A stretch of 64,000 bases of DNA, from contig NZ_JAPEQG010000001.1 in assembly GCF_026339735.1 (NCBI RefSeq), positions 6,594,501 through 6,658,500 on the forward strand, written 5' to 3'. The translations under genes were made by a program, and so were the position numbers. Source of the stretch: Streptomyces sp. NBC_01669 (GTDB taxonomy: Bacteria; Actinomycetota; Actinomycetes; Streptomycetales; Streptomycetaceae). The notes below the pieces were generated by a model. It was not told the origin of the DNA, ran no database searches, and was given only the letters and a program-made list of their open reading frames with translations. Positions 32,242-39,990 of the stretch are shown here, one piece after another (position 1 is the stretch's first letter; each line of letters starts with the position of its first letter).

Positions 32242-33594
32242 GTGACCGTGAACGCCAATACCTCCGTCGCCGGTGGCAACACCTGGCGAGACCTTCCCGC
32301 GGCGCAGCAGCCCGAGTACCCCGATGCCGAGGCTCTGCGCGATGTACTCGCGGACCTCGCGTCGTATCCGCCGCTCGTCTTCGCGGGCGAGTGCGACCAG
32401 CTGCGCGCCCGCATGGGAGCCGTCGCCAAGGGCGAGGCGTTCCTGCTGCAGGGCGGCGACTGCGCCGAGGCCTTCGACGCCGTGTCGGCCGACCACATCC
32501 GGGCCAAGCTGAAGACGCTGCTCCAGATGAGCGCCGTCCTGACCTACGCGGCCTCCGTGCCCGTCGTCAAGGTGGGCCGGATCGCCGGCCAGTACTCCAA
32601 GCCGCGCTCCAAGTCGACCGAGACCCGCGACGGCGTGACCCTGCCGACCTACCGCGGCGACTCCGTCAACGGCTTCGCCTTCACCGAGAAGGCCCGCGTC
32701 CCGGACCCGGACCGGCTGAAGCAGATGTACCACGCATCCGCTTCCACGCTGAACCTGGTCCGTGCCTTCACCACCGGTGGTTACGCCGACCTGCGCCAGG
32801 TCCACGCCTGGAACCAGGACTTCGTGAAGTCGTCCCCGTCCGGGCAGCGTTACGAGGCGCTGGCCCGCGAGATCGACAACGCGCTGAACTTCATGAAGGC
32901 GTGCGGCACGGACCCGGCCGAGTTCAAGGCCGTCGAGTTCTACTCCTCGCACGAGGGGCTGCTGCTGGACTACGAGTCGGCGCTGACCCGCACCGACTCG
33001 CGCACCGGTGAGCTGTACGACACTTCCGGTCACATGGTCTGGATCGGTGAGCGCACCCGCCAGATGGACGGCGCGCACATCGAGTTCGCCTCGAAGATCC
33101 GTAACCCCATCGGCATCAAGCTCGGCCCGACGACCACCGTCGACGAGGCACTCGGCTACATCGACCGTCTCGACCCGGACCGCGAGCCCGGCCGGCTGAC
33201 CTTCATCGTCCGGATGGGCGCCGACAAGGTCCGCGACAAGCTCCCCGCGCTGGTCGAGAAGGTCACTGCCTCCGGTGCGGTCGTCGCCTGGGTCACCGAC
33301 CCGATGCACGGCAACACCTTCGAGGCGGCCTCCGGCCACAAGACCCGTCGCTTCGACGACGTCCTGGACGAGGTCAAGGGCTTCTTCGAGGTGCACAAGG
33401 GCCTCGGTACGCACCCGGGCGGCATCCACGTCGAGCTCACCGGTGACGACGTCACCGAGTGCGTCGGTGGCGGCCACGAGATCTTCGTGGACGACCTGCA
33501 CCAGCGGTACGAGACGGCTTGCGACCCGCGGCTCAACCGCAGCCAGTCGCTGGACCTGGCGTTCCTGGTTGCCGAGATGTACCGGGACCAGTAG
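32242..33594 (+). CDS. aroH: Class II DAHP synthase
   Basis: The 450-residue plant-type enzyme makes DAHP from phosphoenolpyruvate and erythrose 4-phosphate, the first step to aromatic amino acids. Class II motifs are LLQGGDCAEAF, VGRIAGQY(S)KPRS, SSHEGLLLDYE, VWIGERTRQ, WVTDPMHGNT and THPGGIHVE, with metal-binding Cys, His, Glu and Asp among them. GTG 32242 is supported by the -10 box 7 bases upstream; GTG 32248 is possible. It is divergent from trpEG, linking first and branch-point steps of tryptophan synthesis. A 16-bp hairpin follows. Confidence 0.94.
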   Translation: MTVNANTSVAGGNTWRDLPAAQQPEYPDAEALRDVLADLASYPPLVFAGECDQLRARMGAVAKGEAFLLQGGDCAEAFDAVSADHIRAKLKTLLQMSAVLTYAASVPVVKVGRIAGQYSKPRSKSTETRDGVTLPTYRGDSVNGFAFTEKARVPDPDRLKQMYHASASTLNLVRAFTTGGYADLRQVHAWNQDFVKSSPSGQRYEALAREIDNALNFMKACGTDPAEFKAVEFYSSHEGLLLDYESALTRTDSRTGELYDTSGHMVWIGERTRQMDGAHIEFASKIRNPIGIKLGPTTTVDEALGYIDRLDPDREPGRLTFIVRMGADKVRDKLPALVEKVTASGAVVAWVTDPMHGNTFEAASGHKTRRFDDVLDEVKGFFEVHKGLGTHPGGIHVELTGDDVTECVGGGHEIFVDDLHQRYETACDPRLNRSQSLDLAFLVAEMYRDQ

Positions 33595-33621
33595 CCATCA
33601 CCGCAGGTAGCGCCCGTACGA

Positions 33622-33658
33622 CTGTGGGGCACGGATCGATGTGATCCGTGCCCCACAG
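33622..33658 (+). terminator. Terminator after aroH
   Basis: A perfect 16-bp stem (33622-33637 with 33643-33658) with a 5-nt loop follows the aroH stop by 27 bases. Confidence 0.88.
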
Positions 33659-33672
33659 GGCGTTCCGGGACT

Positions 33673-33700
33673 TTTGCCGGCCCCGGATGCCGGGTAAGGT
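33673..33700 (+). promoter_or_regulatory. Predicted promoter of bfd
   Basis: TTTGCC (33673-33678), 16 bases and TAAGGT (33695-33700) form a plausible promoter. The iron box begins at its -10 edge. Confidence 0.5.
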
Positions 33701-33718
33701 TAGGTTAGCCTCACCGTT
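33700..33718 (+). promoter_or_regulatory. Iron box (DmdR1/IdeR-type operator)
   Basis: TTAGGTTAGCCTCACCGTT matches the Streptomyces iron-box pattern TTAGGTTAGGCTCACCTAA at 15 of 19 positions by my count. Overlap with the -10 region predicts repression by iron-loaded DmdR1 and release when iron is low. Confidence 0.7.
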
Positions 33719-33762
33719 CAACGGGGTGGCATCCATGACCATCCTGCCGGGAGGTGAACCGC

Positions 33763-34095
33763 ATGTACGTCTGCTCGTGTTTCGGCATTACGGAGCAGCA
33801 GGTCAAGGAACATGCGGACGCCGGGGCGTGCACCCCCCGCCAGATAGCCAACGCCTGCAAGGCGGGCACCGACTGCGGTGGCTGTGTCCGCCGGATTCAG
33901 GCGATGCTCGGCCGCGGCGCGTGCGCGCGCCGGGAACTGCTGGACCAGAAGCAGGCCCCTGGTGACGCCCCCGAGCAGACCCCCTCGACCACACCAGGTG
34001 CGGCGCCCCGCATTGGCCCGGGCATCGCCCCCGGACGGATCCCGGGCATCGGCCCCGGCCCGATCCCGGGCATCCGGCTCCCCGACGCGGCCTGA
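33763..34095 (+). CDS. bfd: Bacterioferritin-associated ferredoxin with a Gly-Pro-Ile tail
   Basis: The first 60 residues are a [2Fe-2S] BFD domain with ligands C4, C6, C38 and C41 (MYVCSCFGIT, GTDCGGC). BFD reduces bacterioferritin to release iron. The tail from about 60 to 110 is Pro-rich, with repeated PGI units (GPGIAPGRIPGIGPG), unlike the short E. coli protein. GGAGG lies 8 bases before ATG 33763, better than GTG 33754. The iron box and the convergent bfr gene agree with the role. Confidence 0.9.
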   Translation: MYVCSCFGITEQQVKEHADAGACTPRQIANACKAGTDCGGCVRRIQAMLGRGACARRELLDQKQAPGDAPEQTPSTTPGAAPRIGPGIAPGRIPGIGPGPIPGIRLPDAA

Positions 34096-34127
34096 ACCGG
34101 GCTCTCCCGGACCCGGCTGTCCCGGAC

Positions 34128-34607
34128 TCAGCTGTCCGGCTGCTCGATCTGCTGCGCGATGTAGAGCGGCTCGCCGAGCTTCTCGATCAGTTCCAGCTGG
34201 GTGTCGAGGTAGTCGATGTGATGCTCCTCGTCCTCCAGGATCGATTCAAAGATATTTGCGGACGTGATGTCGCCCTTCCCCCGCATCAACTCGATGCCGC
34301 GCTTGAGCCGGTCGATCGCCTCCACCTCGACCTGGCGGTCGGCCTGGAACATCTCGGTGACCGTCTGCCCCACGCGTACGTGGAAGAGTCGCTGGTAGTT
34401 GGGGAGTCCATCGAGGAAGAGGATGCGGTCCGTCAGGGTCTCCGCGTGCTTCATCTCGTCGAACGACTCGGACCGGGTGTACTTCGCGAGTTTCGTCCAG
34501 CCGAAGTTGTCCTGCATCTTTGCATGCAGGAAGTACTGATTGATGGCAGTCAATTCGGCGGTCAGCTGTTCGTTCAGGAACTCGAGGACCTCGGGGTCGC
34601 CCTGCAT
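34128..34607 (-). CDS. bfr: Bacterioferritin
   Basis: The 159-residue four-helix subunit builds the 24-mer iron store. Ferroxidase ligands E18, E51, H54, E94, E127 and H130 and the heme-binding M52 are all in place. GGAG precedes ATG 34607 on this strand; an upstream extension to 34652 is not needed. It converges with bfd, ending 32 bases from it. Opposite regulation is sensible: bfd when iron is short, bfr when it is plentiful. Confidence 0.96.
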   Translation of the reverse strand: MQGDPEVLEFLNEQLTAELTAINQYFLHAKMQDNFGWTKLAKYTRSESFDEMKHAETLTDRILFLDGLPNYQRLFHVRVGQTVTEMFQADRQVEVEAIDRLKRGIELMRGKGDITSANIFESILEDEEHHIDYLDTQLELIEKLGEPLYIAQQIEQPDS

Positions 34608-34761
34608 CGCAGAGGCTCCTTCCAACCGGTGAACTGGGCAGGTTGGCCGCATCCTCGCACCGCACCCCTCAGTCGTCCAGTAAGTACATGCTTAGTACGA
34701 GTTGCCCGAATGGTCGCTGCCCTGGTCATGACCACCCCTGCCTGTCTGTCACCATGGAGGC

Positions 34762-35394
34762 ATGGGTCAGCCGGAAAGCCGGGAATACCGCGAATCAGAG
34801 CAGTCCGAGCTTCCGCCGGGTCAGCGACTGCAGCGCGGTTGGCCGGTTACCCACTACGGGCCCGTTCCCAAGTTCAAGCCCGACCGCTGGGAGTTCCGGG
34901 TCTTCGGAGCTACTGCGGACGGCGAGAAGCACTGCTGGAACCATCAGGAGTTCTCGGCCCTGCCGTTCTCCTCGGTCGTCGCAGATCTGCACTGCGTCAC
35001 GAAATTCAGCATGCTCGGGGCCGAATGGGGCGGGGTCCTTGCCCGTACGATCCTGGAACTCGCGCCACCCGCGCCCCAGGTCACGCATGTGATGGTCTGG
35101 GCCGAGTACGGATTCAGCGCGAACCTGCGGCTCGCCGACTTCACCTCGGACCGCACGCTTTTCGCCACCCACAAGGGCGGTGAGCTGCTCACCGCGGAGC
35201 ACGGCTTCCCGCTGCGCCTTGTCGTACCGCACCTGTACGCCTGGAAGGGGCCCAAGTGGGTCCGGGGCGTCGAATACATGACGGCCGATCGCCGGGGCTT
35301 CTGGGAGGAGCGCGGCTACCACAACATCGGTGACCCGTGGCGCGAACAGCGCTATTCCTACCAGGAAGAGCCCGGGGAAGGCCCCGAGCTCTGA
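34762..35394 (+). CDS. Sulfite oxidase-like molybdopterin protein
   Basis: The 210-residue protein has the oxidoreductase molybdopterin-binding fold. C78 in DLHCVTKFSM is the expected molybdenum ligand, and HGFPLRLVVPHLYAWKGPKWV binds the cofactor. Unlike YedY/MsrP it has no signal peptide and lacks the dimerisation domain of sulfite oxidase, so it should act in the cytoplasm. Substrate and electron acceptor are unknown. It is divergent from bfr. A 9-bp hairpin lies between its stop and the next gene. Confidence 0.82.
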   Translation: MGQPESREYRESEQSELPPGQRLQRGWPVTHYGPVPKFKPDRWEFRVFGATADGEKHCWNHQEFSALPFSSVVADLHCVTKFSMLGAEWGGVLARTILELAPPAPQVTHVMVWAEYGFSANLRLADFTSDRTLFATHKGGELLTAEHGFPLRLVVPHLYAWKGPKWVRGVEYMTADRRGFWEERGYHNIGDPWREQRYSYQEEPGEGPEL

Positions 35395-35397
35395 CCT

Positions 35398-35420
35398 GAC
35401 GGTCCCGGTGCGGGGCCGTC
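35398..35420. terminator. Short bidirectional hairpin
   Basis: GACGGTCCC (35398-35406) pairs with GGGGCCGTC (35412-35420) with one G-T pair, between the stops at 35394 and 35422. Confidence 0.55.
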
Positions 35421-35421
35421 C

Positions 35422-35991
35422 TCAGTGGTGGTACTGGTGCACCACCGCGTGGCCCTTGCCGCGGCCGATCATCCACTTGTTGACCGGCGTGGTGACGACG
35501 AAGGCCACGGCCAGCGACAGCGCGAGCGCCCCCCAGAACAGCGCGTCGGCGAGCTGTGCGTCCATGGCGCCCGGCCACAGGATGATCACGCCGTTGTCGA
35601 TCAGTTCCATCACCGCGATGGAAAGAGTGTCGGCGGCCAGGGCGACCCGGAACGCCGTACGGAAGTCGACGCCGGCCTTCAGGATCGAGCGCAGCGTCAG
35701 CGTGTAGCCGAAGAAGAACGCCAGGACGATCGCGAGGACCATCGTCTCCGTGTTGCCCCAGCCGAGTGCCGTGCCGATCACCATGCCGAGGATCTCGCCG
35801 ATGGCGCATCCGGTGAGGCAGTGCAGTGTGGCGCGCGCGGCCATGGCCCAGTCGGCCCGGCCGGGGGAGTGTGCCGCGTGGTCGGCGTGAGCCGAGTGGT
35901 CATCGTGACTGCTGCCGCCGTGACCCTGCCCGTGGTGCTCGTGGTGCTCGTGGTGCTGCTGGTGCTCTTCGTCGCGCGTGTCGTGCTGCAT
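35422..35991 (-). CDS. His-rich DUF4396 membrane protein, probably copper-linked
   Basis: The 189-residue protein starts with about 45 residues rich in His, Asp and Glu (HHEHHEHHGQGHGG, HDDHSAHADHAAH), a likely metal-binding segment. Then follow four hydrophobic spans of a DUF4396 domain, with HCLTGCAIGE carrying two Cys before the first. ATG 35991 follows GGGGA. A CsoR-type copper box sits about 50 bases upstream, so I infer a copper uptake, efflux or storage role, not proven for the family. Confidence 0.8.
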   Translation of the reverse strand: MQHDTRDEEHQQHHEHHEHHGQGHGGSSHDDHSAHADHAAHSPGRADWAMAARATLHCLTGCAIGEILGMVIGTALGWGNTETMVLAIVLAFFFGYTLTLRSILKAGVDFRTAFRVALAADTLSIAVMELIDNGVIILWPGAMDAQLADALFWGALALSLAVAFVVTTPVNKWMIGRGKGHAVVHQYHH

Positions 35992-36014
35992 GGCGATCCC
36001 CCAATGCCGGGTAG

Positions 36015-36039
36015 CGGTTCCTGTCGACAACAGGAACCG
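36015..36039. promoter_or_regulatory. Perfect inverted repeat in the DUF4396 leader
   Basis: CGGTTCCTGT and ACAGGAACCG form a 10-bp dyad around CGACA, between the copper box and the start codon. It may be a second operator or an mRNA hairpin. Confidence 0.5.
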
Positions 36040-36040
36040 T

Positions 36041-36057
36041 ATACCCCCTAGGGGTAT
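36041..36057. promoter_or_regulatory. CsoR-type copper operator
   Basis: ATACCCC-CTA-GGGGTAT is a 17-bp dyad matching the C/G-tract operators of the copper sensor CsoR in Streptomyces. CsoR would repress the His-rich gene until Cu(I) binds. Confidence 0.75.
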
Positions 36058-36076
36058 TCCTCAATGGGTTTCGCGG

Positions 36077-36934
36077 TCAGCCGCAGTCGCGCAGCCCCCT
36101 CAGTCGTGCCACATCCGCCGCATGGCCTACCTTGCCGCCCGGCGTCTCGATGATCAGCGGCACCCCCGCCGTCGCCGGATGCGAGAACAGCTCCCGGAAC
36201 GGCTCCTCACCGATGTGCCCGGCGCCGATGTTCTCGTGCCGGTCCTTGTTGGCTCCCACCACGTCCTTGGAGTCATTGGCGTGGATCAGCTTCAGCCGCC
36301 CCTCGCCGACCGTGTCCACCAGCAGGTCCAGGGTCTGCTTCATACCCGCGGGACCCGCCAGATCATGGCCCGCCGCGTAGATGTGGCAGGTGTCGAGACA
36401 GACACCGAGCTTGGGGTGGGCGTCGAGTGCGTCGAAATACGGGCCGAAGTCCCAGGTCCGCGAGCAGAGCGAGAACCCCTGTCCGGCCGTCGACTCCAGC
36501 AGCAGATACGGGTCGTCGTCATGGGTCAGCTCGTCGAGGAGCGGCCTCATGTGCGCCCGTACCTGCGCCAGGGCCTCCGCGCGCGGCCGGCCGCCGGTCG
36601 CCGAGCCGGTGTGCACCACGACGCCCAGGGCGCCGATCTCGCGGGCCCGGCGCAGGGAGTGGCGCAGCGAGTCCACGGACTTCTCCACGGTGGCCTCGGT
36701 GTGCGAGCCGAAATTGATCAGGTACGGGGCGTGGACGTACGCCGGTATCGACTCGGCTGCACACTCGGCGCGGAACTGTTCGTCCTGCGCCGGGTTCCCG
36801 GTGGGTGTGGCCCAGCCGCGCGGATTGGCGACGAACACCTGGACGGCCTCCGCCCCCATCTCGCGGGCGTACGGCAGGCCGACTCTGGCGAGGCCGCCGG
36901 CCACGGGGATGTGGCCGCCGACGGGGTTGCGCAT
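36077..36934 (-). CDS. nfo: Endonuclease IV (AP endonuclease family 2)
   Basis: The 285-residue TIM-barrel enzyme cuts DNA at abasic sites. Metal-site motifs are YVHAPYLINFGS, VVHTGSATG, LLLESTAGQG, GVCLDTCHIYAAGHD, IHANDSKD and DRHENIGAGHIG, ending with IIETPGG, which together supply the His, Glu and Asp ligands for three zinc ions. Its start region runs close to the end of the PASTA kinase (36941), with a 6-base gap, so the two may be co-transcribed. Confidence 0.93.
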   Translation of the reverse strand: MRNPVGGHIPVAGGLARVGLPYAREMGAEAVQVFVANPRGWATPTGNPAQDEQFRAECAAESIPAYVHAPYLINFGSHTEATVEKSVDSLRHSLRRAREIGALGVVVHTGSATGGRPRAEALAQVRAHMRPLLDELTHDDDPYLLLESTAGQGFSLCSRTWDFGPYFDALDAHPKLGVCLDTCHIYAAGHDLAGPAGMKQTLDLLVDTVGEGRLKLIHANDSKDVVGANKDRHENIGAGHIGEEPFRELFSHPATAGVPLIIETPGGKVGHAADVARLRGLRDCG

Positions 36935-36940
36935 ATGGAT

Positions 36941-38851
36941 CTAGAGCCCCTTGGTCTTGATGGTGATGGTGCTGCCCTCGGGGGCCTGTTCGCCGCCGTC
37001 CACGGACTGGCTGGCGATCTTGTCGCTGAAGGAGAGGAACGGGCGGTCGACCTTGACCTCGAAGCCCGCCGCCTTCAGCAGGCTCGTCGCCTTGTCGACG
37101 TCCTTGCCGGTGACGTCCGGTACGTCGATCATCCGCGGGCCCTTGGAGACCGTGAGCGTGATGGTGTCGCCCTCGGCGACCTGGGCACCCTGACCCGGGG
37201 ACTGGTGCGCGATGTCGCCCTCGGCCTCGGGAGAGTTGACGCGGCCGGGCAGCACCTCGGCCTTCAGCCCCTCCTCGTCCAGTGCGGCGGTGGCGTCCTG
37301 GACCGACAGTCCGGTGACATCGGGGACATCGACCGGGCTGCCCTTGCTGACGACCAGGGCGACCGCGGAGTCGGGGTGGCGCTCGGCGCCCGCTTCGGGA
37401 TCCGTACGGATCACGTCGCCCCGGTCGAACTCCCCGCTGAACTCCCTGGTGACCATGCCGGGCACCAGCCCGCTCTTCTTCAGCGTCTGCCGGGCCTCGG
37501 CCAGCGCGATGCCCTCGACGTGGGGCACCTTCACGATCTCCGGGCCGCGCGAGACGGTGATCGTCACCGAGCCGTTGCCCCGGATCCGGGCGCCGGACTT
37601 CGGATCGCTGCCGATGACCCTGCCACGCTCGACGCTGTCGCTGTAGGCCCGCTTGACGCTCTTCAGCTCCAGCCCGGATTCCGAGAGCCGCTGCTCGGCC
37701 GCCTTCTCGGTCTGGCCGAGCAGGGAGGGGACCCGGGTGAACTGTCCCGAGTTGATGTACCAGACACCGGCACCGACCCCGAGCACCAGCAGCACGGCGA
37801 CGATCGCGGCAAGCATTCCGCGCCGCGGCCCGCGTCGGGCCTGCCGGTCCTGCTTGGGCGGCAGCGGCGGGGGCATCTCCAGCCGGCTGGTGTGATGGGC
37901 GGTGCCCTGACCGACCGGGAGCACCCGTGGGATCACGCTCGTGCGGTCCTCGGCGGCGTCGTGCACCTCGGCGAGGGCCTGCGGCGGTACGGCGTCCAGT
38001 TGTTCGTCGGTGAGCGCGGCGCGCGCGGTGCGGGCCTCGGCCAGCAGGGCCACCGCGTCGAACGGGCGGACCTCGGGGTTACGGGCGGTGGCGCTCGCGA
38101 CCAGGTGGTCCAGCTCGACCGGGAGCCCGGGGACGACGGCCGAGGGGGCCGGGACGTCCTCGTTGAGGTGCTGGTAGATGACCTGGGCGGGGGAGTCGCC
38201 GGTGTGCGGCTTGGCGCCCGTCAGCATCTCGTACAGCACGACACCGCAGGCGTACACATCGGTGCGGGTGTCCGCCGTGCCGTGCTCGATCTGCTCGGGG
38301 GCGAGGTAGGAGACGGTGCCCAGGACGGATCCGGTGGTGTTGGTGTCGGAGCCCACAGCCCGTACGAGACCGAAATCCGCGACCTTCACCCGGCCGTCGT
38401 CCCCTATCAGGACGTTCTCCGGCTTCATGTCGCGGTGCACGAACCCCGCCCGGTGTGCGGCACCGAGCGCTGCGAGGACCGGCTCCAGGATGTCCAGGGC
38501 GGCGCGCGGCTGCAGGGCGCCGCGCTCGCGCAGGACGTCGCGCAGCGTGCAGCCCGCGACGTACTCCATCGCCAGGTAGACGTACGCCCCCTGGGCGCCC
38601 TGGTCGAAGACCGCGACCACATTGGGGTGCGCGAGTCTGGCCACCGACTTGGCCTCGCGGATGAAGCGCTCGACGAACGAGGCGTCGGTCGCGAGCGCCG
38701 GGTGCATCACCTTGAGGGCGAGCACCCGGTCGAGCCGGGTGTCCATGGCCCGGTAGACCGTGGCCATCCCGCCCACGGCGATGCGGGCATCGACGCGGTA
38801 GCGGCCGTCGAGCAGCTGCCCGACGAGCGGGTCCTGGAGGGTCATATCCAC
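36941..38851 (-). CDS. Ser/Thr protein kinase with four PASTA domains (PknL type)
   Basis: The 636-residue kinase has K47 (ALKVM), catalytic loop H139-R-D141-M-K143 and D159-F-G161, a juxtamembrane linker, one membrane span at about 346-367 and four extracellular PASTA repeats (starting near FTRVPSL, EIVKVPHV, SPVDVPDV and RMIDVPDV). PASTA domains sense peptidoglycan fragments or lipid II. Order relative to DAHP synthase and the Rv2175c homologue identifies it with PknL rather than PknB. GTG 38851 with TAGACT 7 bases upstream suggests a leaderless start. Confidence 0.92.
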   Translation of the reverse strand: MDMTLQDPLVGQLLDGRYRVDARIAVGGMATVYRAMDTRLDRVLALKVMHPALATDASFVERFIREAKSVARLAHPNVVAVFDQGAQGAYVYLAMEYVAGCTLRDVLRERGALQPRAALDILEPVLAALGAAHRAGFVHRDMKPENVLIGDDGRVKVADFGLVRAVGSDTNTTGSVLGTVSYLAPEQIEHGTADTRTDVYACGVVLYEMLTGAKPHTGDSPAQVIYQHLNEDVPAPSAVVPGLPVELDHLVASATARNPEVRPFDAVALLAEARTARAALTDEQLDAVPPQALAEVHDAAEDRTSVIPRVLPVGQGTAHHTSRLEMPPPLPPKQDRQARRGPRRGMLAAIVAVLLVLGVGAGVWYINSGQFTRVPSLLGQTEKAAEQRLSESGLELKSVKRAYSDSVERGRVIGSDPKSGARIRGNGSVTITVSRGPEIVKVPHVEGIALAEARQTLKKSGLVPGMVTREFSGEFDRGDVIRTDPEAGAERHPDSAVALVVSKGSPVDVPDVTGLSVQDATAALDEEGLKAEVLPGRVNSPEAEGDIAHQSPGQGAQVAEGDTITLTVSKGPRMIDVPDVTGKDVDKATSLLKAAGFEVKVDRPFLSFSDKIASQSVDGGEQAPEGSTITIKTKGL

Positions 38852-38858
38852 GCAGCCG

Positions 38859-38864
38859 AGTCTA
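38859..38864 (-). promoter_or_regulatory. -10 box for the leaderless PASTA kinase gene
   Basis: TAGACT (38864 to 38859 on the reverse strand) is separated by 7 bases from GTG 38851. ATG 38845 is the alternative start. Confidence 0.5.
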
Positions 38865-38974
38865 CGAGCCACTGCGGACACGACCGACGGGCCGGGGCGA
38901 TCCCGGGGCCGTACTGCAGCCGAGCCGTGACAGGGACATGCACTTCAGCAACGTACGGACCCGGGAGCGTGCGC

Positions 38975-39769
38975 TCAGAACGCCGGCCGCTCCGGGTCCA
39001 GCACCGCCCGCCCCTCCACCGGTGAGGAGGCCTCGGCGAAATGGCGCCGCGGGATCCGGCCCGCGCGGTACGCCAGCCGCCCGCCGTCCACCGCGTGCCG
39101 CATCGCGGCCGCCATCAGCTCGGGCTCCTGCGCCCGGGTCACCGCCGACGCCAGCATCACCGCCGCGCACCCCAGCTCCATCGCGAGCGCCGCGTCCGAG
39201 GCGGTCCCGGCGCCCGCGTCGAGAATGACCGGAACCCGGGCCTGCTCGACGATCAGCTGGAAGTTGTGCGGATTGCGGATGCCGAGCCCGGAGCCGATGG
39301 GGGAGCCGAGCGGCATGATCGCCGCGCATCCCACGTCCTCCAGTTTCCGGGCGAGCACCGGGTCGTCGCTGGTGTACGGCAGGACGGTGAACCCGTCGTC
39401 CACCAGGGTCTCCGCGGCGTCCAGCAGCTCGATCGGGTCGGGCAGCAGAGTCCGCTCGTCGGCCACGACCTCCAGCTTGATCCAGTCGGTGCCCAGCGCC
39501 TCGCGGGCCAGCCGGGCGGTCAGCACGGCCTCGCCCGCGGTGAAGCAGCCCGCCGTGTTCGGCAGGACGCGGATCGAGAGGCGTTCGAGGACGGAGAGCA
39601 CCGAGCCCTGCACGGTCGGGTCGAGGCGGCGCATCGCGACGGTGGTCAGCTCGGTGCCGGACGCCGTCAGGGAGCGTTCGAGCACGTCGAGGCTGGGCGC
39701 CCCGCCCGTTCCCATGATCAGTCGGGAGCCGAACGTGGTGCCGCCGAGGGTGAAGAGATCGTCGGACAT
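38975..39769 (-). CDS. thiG: Thiazole synthase ThiG
   Basis: The 264-residue TIM-barrel enzyme forms the thiazole phosphate of thiamine from deoxyxylulose phosphate, dehydroglycine and ThiS-thiocarboxylate. K98 in DWIKLEV forms the Schiff base; MPLGSPIGSGLGI and ILDAGAGTASDAA shape the phosphate site. It is the last gene of the riboswitch-controlled thiO-thiS-thiG operon, starting 2 bases after thiS. Confidence 0.95.
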   Translation of the reverse strand: MSDDLFTLGGTTFGSRLIMGTGGAPSLDVLERSLTASGTELTTVAMRRLDPTVQGSVLSVLERLSIRVLPNTAGCFTAGEAVLTARLAREALGTDWIKLEVVADERTLLPDPIELLDAAETLVDDGFTVLPYTSDDPVLARKLEDVGCAAIMPLGSPIGSGLGIRNPHNFQLIVEQARVPVILDAGAGTASDAALAMELGCAAVMLASAVTRAQEPELMAAAMRHAVDGGRLAYRAGRIPRRHFAEASSPVEGRAVLDPERPAF

Positions 39770-39771
39770 GG

Positions 39772-39990
39772 TCAGCCTCCCTGGACCGCGGTGAGGACTT
39801 CGATCCGGTCGCCGTCGGCGAGGGCGGCGGCCGCCCAGCGGCTGCGCGGGACGACGGTCTCGTTGAGCGCCGCGGCCACCCCGGAGGTCGCCGCCGTCAG
39901 AGTCGCGACAAGGGTCTCCAGGGTGGTCCCCGCGGCGATCGAACGGGGATCGCCGTTCACGGAGACGGTGAGCGGAAGGGAGTCGGTCAT
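39772..39990 (-). CDS. thiS: Sulfur carrier protein ThiS
   Basis: The 72-residue ubiquitin-fold protein ends in the required Gly-Gly (AVQGG), which is converted to a thiocarboxylate to donate sulfur to ThiG. Its ATG overlaps the thiO stop as ATGA (39987-39990). No thiF-like adenylyltransferase is in the window, so activation depends on another locus. Confidence 0.93.
   Translation of the reverse strand: MTDSLPLTVSVNGDPRSIAAGTTLETLVATLTAATSGVAAALNETVVPRSRWAAAALADGDRIEVLTAVQGG

Noticed and set aside
33754..33762. GTG 33754 as the bfd start
   Set aside because: It directly abuts the GGGAGG motif, leaving no room for the ribosome; ATG 33763 has ideal spacing and matches Bfd N-termini.
35978..39025. 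A 1015-codon open frame on the plus strand opposite nfo and the PASTA kinase
   Set aside because: It is an antisense shadow with repetitive composition and no motif; the minus strand holds two complete, recognisable enzymes.
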